Source: Amoebophrya sp. A120
Lineage: Eukaryota; Sar; Dinophyceae; Syndiniales; Amoebophryaceae
Direction: 5' to 3'
Assembly: GCA_905178155.1 (NCBI GenBank)
Contig: CAJINV010000003.1
Location: 4,809,863 to 4,873,862, forward strand
Length of the DNA: 64,000 nucleotides
Shown here: in pieces, positions 59,201 to 64,000 of the stretch
Numbering within the stretch: position 1 is the stretch's first letter
Layout: every line of letters begins with the position of its first letter
Notes under the pieces: model-generated
The model's input: only the letters and a program-made list of their open reading frames with translations
Databases searched by the model: none
Told to the model about the DNA's origin: nothing
Position numbers and translations under genes: made by a program

Positions 59201-61457
59201 TCATGGGAGTATGGCCCACTTACCCATGCCTATAATCGAAATATTGGTCCTGCAAAAGATGCACGTCGGGGGCGGCGACTTTGTTGCAAGCTTTATTTTG
59301 CTGTTGCATCCGCTGCGACTATAACACAGTTGCAATGCGTACCCGAGCTCCGCTTTGGGTTTCGCGAATTCCGATGCTAGCAAGGCAGACCAGGATGTCC
59401 CAGTCGATCTGTACACCAGAGATTTAAGGAGAAACACCATTATCTGCGCCACCCGCCAGAGATCTTTTGCAATCTGGTTACGATTGAAAAAACTGCAGGC
59501 CGCCATCTGCTCCGTGTCGATGACATGAAGCAGGAAAGGTTGCGAAAGCAGGTCCAGGCCGTTTGTCCTTGCTGGTGATAGAAACGCTTGTTGGCCTCTA
59601 TCTCTCGCGGACGATGGGGCAGATGTTGACGAAGACGACGGCGAGGGGGGTGATGCTGTTGTAGATCGTTTTGTCTCGATCATGAAATTCGCCATCATGA
59701 CGTCACAGTGTCCTCGGTATCGCTTGAAAAAACTGCACCAGAACCAACGTGTATGCTAGCGGACCACCGACGTTGATAACTCGTATTTTTATGTTTCGAC
59801 AGACCATGCAAGAGCTTGATACCGGTACAGTTTTTTCTCAGCTTACTCGATTATGGTCAAACAAAAACTCCAGCGCCTTCAAAAGCTGCAACGCAACGCG
59901 GAGGGCGAAAGAAAGCAGCAGCAGAGCCGGGGCCTCCGGTGCCTCGCAGCCGGTCGTGAACGACGTGGTGCAAGTACGCGAAAAATCATCGCTCCACGCA
60001 GCGATCTGCAAAACCGCATCTTGCAGAGTTGCTGCCCTGTCGTAATTTCGAATGATCAAAAAGCCATGCTCCTTCTGTCCAATTCTGAGGTGCGACGGAA
60101 TCGGTTTAAATTCAAACTCCCCAACGCCACAAGCATACACTCGCATGATCGTAAATGCGTCCTGGTCCTCTACGAGAACACTTTCTTCATGGTTGTCGTT
60201 GTCGTCGCTCCCCGCTGCTGTTGCAGGATCACCATCCTGTTTGTCGTGTCGGCCTTGCTGATCATCTCGTGGCGGGCGGGATTGGGAAGAAGTGCTGCTG
60301 GTCGATGAGAACCTAGCAGTCTGTCTCTGTTGACCACGTTCCTCATTGCCATTACTTTGCCACTGGCTTTCCCGGCAGTCCGTGTAGTCTGCGTCCACAC
60401 ATGCTCCGTAGCTGAAGAGAAACTGCGACGGGTATCCTGAGTAAAAACGTACCCACACCAGAGTCAGGATGGGGATTTTGCAACACAAACCTAGGAGCTT
60501 TGTGAGTCACGCATGACAAGCTGTGCTCTGCAGTGTAGTGCAGGTTAGCAAGTGCAGCCGCGTCACAGATTCATCTGCTCATCCTGCTCACAGCATCACA
60601 AATTCCAAAACACGACTGGAAATGGCTCTCATGGGGATGCGCATTACAAGTCTTCCTGTCTTTGCAAATCTGCATTACAACTCTGGTGTGGGTACGTTTT
60701 TACTCAGGATAACGGGTACTTCCAGTTCATTTCGCATCTGGAGTAGAGGTATCAAATGTCAAAATGTCTGGGTCTGGAAGAATGCAACTTGTCATGCTGA
60801 TTTTGGATTCTAAAAAAATCTGTATTGCATGAGCAGTAAAGAGAGTCCGCGTTGTGCTACACGGAAAGAGCATTTGTCATGCGGTATAGGCATCAGGAAG
60901 CCCTCACAAAATCTGTGATGCTAGGGCATGCATCACAGACATCAGGAGTCATGCAAAATGTGCATGACAAACCTAGCAATCTTCCAGACCCAGACATTTT
61001 TACATTTGATAAGAGGCCCTGGAGCTGTTCCGTTTGCTTGGCTTTATCTCCCCCAAATCCGTCGACCTGCCACGTTTTCAAGAGAAACTCCCCCGACAAT
61101 CTCACCACGTAGCGCTTCCCCCCCTCTTCCACGGTTGGGGATAGCAGTAATTCTTTTTCCAACGTTTCCTCTATTCCACCGTAGAGTCTCGCGCCAATCT
61201 TCAAATGCGTAGCAGCAGAGAAACTCCCTCGCTGTTCCACAACGAAGTCTTCATCTGTGGCATGCGTGCCTCCTACTACGGGAAACCTGAAGACCGAAAG
61301 CCTCTTGCTTTTCTGAATAGCTTCCGCGCACGCATCCTCAACCTTCGCCAGAGATCCAGTAAAAAAAGGGTTAGAGTCAGGGATGACAATAAAGTAGCTC
61401 GGTCTGTCATGCATCTTCATGCAAAAGACTGTGGCACCGAACCAGCGGCGGGTTCTT
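59201..61457 (-). CDS. Kinase-like paralogue of the downstream gene, three introners, ends unresolved
   Basis: Exons about 61457-61012, 60744-60712 (33 nt), 60427-59846 and 59712-59201. Three introners separate them; frame is kept at each join (EQLQGL/YSRCEMNWKYP/SQFLFSYG and DHNR/GHCDVMMANF). It aligns with the 53496-59012 protein: FTIMRVYACGVGEF to FTVMRVLGCGVGQF, FDHNRGHCDVMMAN to ADHNRAHCDVSMGN, TEQMAACSFFNRNQ to LDRMAACSFYNRK. Catalytic Asp and Asn are present. N-terminal block (FIVIPDSNPFFTGSLAKVED) has no counterpart I can align. The 5' end enters a dispersed repeat (61439-61468) and there is no early ATG. At the 3' end a strong GTAAGT donor (59223) precedes the TGA at 59201, so the gene may continue, perhaps into the downstream gene, or be a truncated copy. 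Confidence 0.65.
59718..59845 (-). mobile_element. Short, diverged introner element (family D-like)
   Basis: Arms share gaaaaaactg(c/t)acc(a/g)g plus the outer ta; the outermost bases have diverged. Imperfect duplication ctcgg/ctcga at 59713-59717 and 59846-59850. Excision gives DHNRGHCDV, matching the paralogue's DHNRAHCDV. 128 bp, the shortest here; probably older than the others. Confidence 0.7.
60433..60711 (-). mobile_element. Introner element (family B)
   Basis: Inverted ends of 32 bp, all matching (tatcctgagtaaaaacgt...). Exact duplication acggg at 60428-60432 and 60712-60716. Excision gives WKYPSQFLFSYG in frame. 279 bp, the same length as the family B copy at 36387. The perfect arms suggest a recent insertion. 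Confidence 0.92.
60750..61011 (-). mobile_element. Introner element (family A)
   Basis: Inverted ends of 31 bp with 30 matches. Exact duplication agagg at 60745-60749 and 61012-61016. Excision gives LQGLYSRCEMNW in frame. 262 bp. Only 33 nt of exon separate it from the family B copy at 60433. No AG is available at the 3' junction. Confidence 0.92.
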
Positions 61458-61468
61458 CTGCAAAGCGG
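61439..61468. repeat. Dispersed repeat, copy 1 (ccagcggcgg..tctgcaaagcgg)
   Basis: A 30-bp segment also found at 62122-62181 and 63198-63247. On the minus strand it reads as a splice-acceptor-like CGCTTTGCAG followed by AAGAACCCGCCGCTGG, at the 5' edge of the kinase-like paralogue's first recognised exon. Confidence 0.7.
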
Positions 61469-61568
61469 GGCTTGCCGCAAAGAAAATCTCGGAGAATCCC
61501 TTAGGCTCAAAGAGATTCTCCGGAATCTCAAGAAATTCTCCTGAAAAGGTGCTCGATTCTGCTGAAAA

Positions 61569-61682
61569 GGCACGTCGGTTGAGCAGGGCACGTCGGTTTT
61601 TGGCTTTTATTTGTTAACTTGTGCAGGCACGTCGGTTGAGCAAGGAGCGTCGGTTTTTTGCTTTTATTTGTTAACTTGTGCA
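61569..61682. repeat. 57-bp tandem duplication
   Basis: Two adjacent 57-bp copies (61569-61625 and 61626-61682) starting ggcacgtcggttgagca and ending ttaacttgtgca, differing at about five positions. No coding role seen. Confidence 0.85.
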
Positions 61683-62121
61683 AGCACGAGATGGCCGCGG
61701 GCTTCACGCGCGCGCACCGCCCCGCCTGACATGCGATCGGTACGGCAGCAATGCTGGCCCCGGCCTTGAGAAAAACTAACCCACCACGCGCACGGCGCGC
61801 GGGCGACGAAAAATTTCCGTAAAGCGAAAAAGAGCACGCAGCGCCAAACAGTGTGGCCGGGCGAAGTAAAGGGTCCCTGCGCGCGAAAAAAGCTTCGCAC
61901 TCCCGGCGCAGTAGCTCCAAGCGCGTTTCATCTGTGCAGCCGGCACAAGAACGTCGAGCGCGATGCCGCGACCTCGTCCGGGTCCGCCCCTAATCGCGCG
62001 CGTGCGCAAAAAGATCGCTTTTGCGAAACCGCTACAAAGGCCCGCGCGCGCAGCGCGAAAAAATTTTTTGCCCGGCCGGCACAAGCAACAACGCCGAACA
62101 CGGTAGGCCCCGACCCTGAGT

Positions 62122-62181
62122 GAACCAGCGGCGGACCAGCGGCGGCTTCTTCTGCAAAGCGGTGCAGATGCAAATGGAAAT
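62122..62181. repeat. Dispersed repeat, copy 2
   Basis: gaaccagcggcgg with an extra 11-bp internal duplication, then cttcttctgcaaagcggtgc and agatgcaaatggaaat. Matches copy 3 over about 45 bp. Confidence 0.8.
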
Positions 62182-62221
62182 CTCTACAATGACTAGCGAA
62201 AGGTGAGAAAACCCATTATTT

Positions 62222-62360
62222 AATAGTATTCCGCAATAGAAACAAAGAATAGAAACGAAAAACAAAAACAAAGAATGGAAACGAAAAACGACAACAAACA
62301 ATGGAAACGAAAAACGAAAACAAAGAATAGAAACGAAAAACGAAAACAACGAAACAAATG
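62222..62360. repeat. A-rich minisatellite (aatggaaacgaaaaacgaaa unit)
   Basis: About five copies of a unit of 26-29 bp with alternating aatagaaacg and aatggaaacg starts. Strong purine bias on the plus strand. Confidence 0.85.
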
Positions 62361-62384
62361 CTGACAAAGTGCCCAGGCTTCTAA

Positions 62385-62990
62385 GCGGCGAAGCCTCGAA
62401 ACGAAGGGGCGTCGAAGCGCCGAAGCAGCGAAGCGCCGAAGCAGCGAAGCCTTGAAGCAGCGAGGCCTCGAACGAAGCAGCGAAGCCTCAAAGCAGCGAA
62501 GCCTCGAAGCAGCGAAGCAAGCCTCGAAGCAGCGAAGCAAGCCTCGAAGCAGCGAAGCAAGCCTCGAAGCAGCGAAGCAAGCCTCGAAGCAGCGAAGCCT
62601 CGAAGCAGCGAAGCCTCGAAGCACGCAGCGAAGCCTCGAAGCATGCAGCGAAGCCTCGAAGCAGCGAAGCCTCGAAGCAGCGCCTGAGGCCTCGAAGCAG
62701 CGCCTGAGGCCTCGAAGCAGCGCCTGAGGCCTCGAAGCAGCGCCTGAAGCCTCGAAGCAGCAGCGCCTGAAGCCTCGAAGCACCGTCTGAAGCCTCGAAA
62801 CAACGTCTAAAGCCCCGAGGCAGCACCGTGCGAGGCCCCGGGGCAGCAGCGTGCGAGGCCTCGAAGCAGCAGCGCGCGAAGCCTCGAAGCAACAACGTAC
62901 GAAGCCACGAAGCAACAACGTACGAAGCACCGTGCGAAGCCCCGAAGCCGCGGGGCCTCGGAGCAGCGGAGCCTCGACGAAGCCGCGCCG
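62385..62990. repeat. Complex minisatellite (gcgaagcctcgaagca unit)
   Basis: Over 30 copies of a 15-24 bp unit built on gcagcgaagcctcgaa, with local higher-order forms: cgaagcaagcctcgaagcag (about five copies near 62515-62600), cctgaggcctcgaagcagcg (about four near 62680-62750) and a later acgtacgaagc variant. It opens long ORFs in several frames on both strands; these are not called. Confidence 0.93.
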
Positions 62991-63195
62991 GTGCCGGACC
63001 ATGCCCAAGCCGAGCCGGTGCCAGCCGGACCATGGCCGAGCAAGGCGAGCTGGTGCCGGGCCATGGGCAGACCGAGCCGGTGCATTCCGGACCATGGGTG
63101 GCCAGACCGGGCCGGTGCGTGTCGGACCCCGGCAAGGCCGAGCCGGTGCCGGACCATGGCAGAGCCAAGCCGGTGCCGGACTATGCATGGCCAAG
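62990..63195. repeat. GC-rich minisatellite (agccggtgccggaccatgg unit)
   Basis: About seven diverged copies of a unit of about 27-36 bp containing gagccggtgccggaccatgg. It follows directly on the previous array. Confidence 0.88.
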
Positions 63196-63197
63196 CC

Positions 63198-63247
63198 GAA
63201 CCAGCGGCGGCTTCTTCTGCAAAGCGGTGCAGATGCAAATGGAAATT
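63198..63247. repeat. Dispersed repeat, copy 3
   Basis: gaaccagcggcggcttcttc then tgcaaagcggtgcagatgca, nearly identical to copy 2. With copy 2 it brackets the 1-kb minisatellite block as a direct repeat. Confidence 0.8.
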
Positions 63248-63250
63248 TTT

Positions 63251-63665
63251 TCTATGAGAGGACCATGACTTGTCTAGACGTGAACCACACAGCACCGCAC
63301 AAGCTGCATGTAGCTCCCTGGCCTTGACACACTTGCAGTGGATACTAATGCGCGCACATAGGCGGACTGTTCCAAAGTCCGAGTCCATCGGGAGTGCAAC
63401 GCAAGGGTATGAAATTGAAAGCCTCAGGGTGATAAAAATGTTCCGAGTGGGAATCAGCTTCAGCACATTGGCAGCACGGCTGCGGGGTGGCATTCCAGAA
63501 CTTTGGAGCCTTGCTTTATGTCAAGTACGGTACAAACAGGGTCAGTACCAAAACCAATGCTGCGAGCCTAGAAAATGACCACACCCACTCCATACTCTCG
63601 ATCTAGTCTGATCATGCCACCTACTGCGCAATTATGCAAACCTTGGTTTGATAGCGAGCGTCGTG
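63251..63665. other. Intergenic, nothing seen
   Basis: About 415 bp between the repeat block and the stop of the last gene. A plus-strand ORF at 63270-63578 has no motif. Confidence 0.4.
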
Positions 63666-64000
63666 CTAATCCTCTTCATCTTGGTTGAGGATTTTCGTTT
63701 TGAGGCCTTCATAAATGCGTGATCGAACGTGGTAGGGCGGATTCCAACCGGTGGTTACTATTTCCCTGGAGGAAGCATCAAGAGCCCACTGCTGTACGTC
63801 TTCGTGGGTCTCGCTAATTTTCGTAGCCGCCTTGCGTAACTCCTGGTCAAGCGGCACTCTCCTCGTAACGTTTTTCCATGCAGGAAGGTACTGAAACTGT
63901 TCGTCTTCGTCCACCCGCCTAGTCTCTATCTCTAAAAATTCCTGTCCAACCGCGTGTCGCTCAGACAGCCAAGTTTCCAAATCGCCCAAGTAGCGTCTAG
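63666..64000 (-). CDS. C-terminal part of a gene cut by the right edge
   Basis: The minus-strand frame is open from the window edge to a stop at 63666 (about 110 codons). It reads as compact, hydrophilic, mixed-helix text (LGDLETWLSERHAVGQEFLE, RKAATKISETHEDVQQWALD, GWNPPYHVRSRIYEGLKT) ending in an acidic NQDEED. It looks like real coding sequence by composition and strand, but I do not recognise it. The start is outside the window. Confidence 0.6.
   Translation of the reverse strand, partial: RRYLGDLETWLSERHAVGQEFLEIETRRVDEDEQFQYLPAWKNVTRRVPLDQELRKAATKISETHEDVQQWALDASSREIVTTGWNPPYHVRSRIYEGLKTKILNQDEED

Noticed and set aside
62220-63194. Long minus-strand ORF of Ala/Arg/Ser repeats
   Set aside because: Produced by tandem minisatellites whose units keep several frames open on both strands; no unique sequence.
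62122-63247. LTR-like element bounded by direct repeats
   Set aside because: The repeats are only about 45 bp, the interior is pure minisatellite and there is no coding region, primer-binding site or third-copy logic for an LTR.

Overview
The window reads as nuclear DNA of an early-branching dinoflagellate, most like a Syndiniales parasite such as Amoebophrya. The evidence: (1) essentially every supportable gene (about 16) lies on the minus strand, a one-way array over 60 kb; (2) genes are close together, with ordinary GT-AG introns of roughly 100-240 bp; (3) several genes are cut by short elements with near-perfect terminal inverted repeats and 5-bp target-site duplications, which must be removed exactly to restore the frame (introner elements, which I recall being reported from Amoebophrya and other dinoflagellates); (4) one gene (44400-47411) is a secreted coiled-coil protein of a kind I recognise from dinoflagellates. 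I see no bacterial, viral or organellar genes and no CRISPR, rRNA or convincing tRNA.

Layout by coordinate (genes read right to left): 684-1464 small membrane protein (tentative); 1780-2982 short-chain dehydrogenase-like; 3522-7205 ABHD18-like alpha/beta hydrolase; 8444-14940 giant protein ending in an AN1 zinc finger; 15354-16604 FRA10AC1 homologue; 18400-24380 CCCH zinc-finger, Tyr/Gly-rich protein rebuilt from three long ORFs and two small exons; 25326-29778 GNT-I-type (GT13) glycosyltransferase with an added Cys-rich tail; 30647-33522 coiled-coil protein; 33923-37107 secreted Cys-rich repeat protein; 37982-41953 polycystin-2-like channel with an EF-hand; 42835-43527 small secreted Cys-rich protein; 44400-47411 secreted coiled-coil protein; 48141-49917 and 50710-51742 unrecognised proteins; 53496-59012 kinase-like domain fused to two NDP-kinase-like domains; 59201-61457 a shorter paralogue of the kinase-like part; 61439-63250 a repeat-dense block; 63666-64000 the end of another gene.

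Eleven introners in at least six inverted-repeat families are mapped: 10213-10351, 11742-11939, 25772-26011, 26080-26331, 36000-36324, 36387-36665, 40181-40432, 44892-45141, 59718-59845, 60433-60711 and 60750-61011. All start TAT or TA and end ATA or TA. Ten have a 5-bp duplication. Removing element plus one duplication copy restores an open frame in every case, usually without GT-AG ends. Two families are present in both orientations. One element (10213-10351) is open in frame and would pass as coding sequence. No operon-like metabolic pathway is apparent; the secretory theme (glycosyltransferase, three secreted or surface proteins, channel) would fit a parasite but is only inference.
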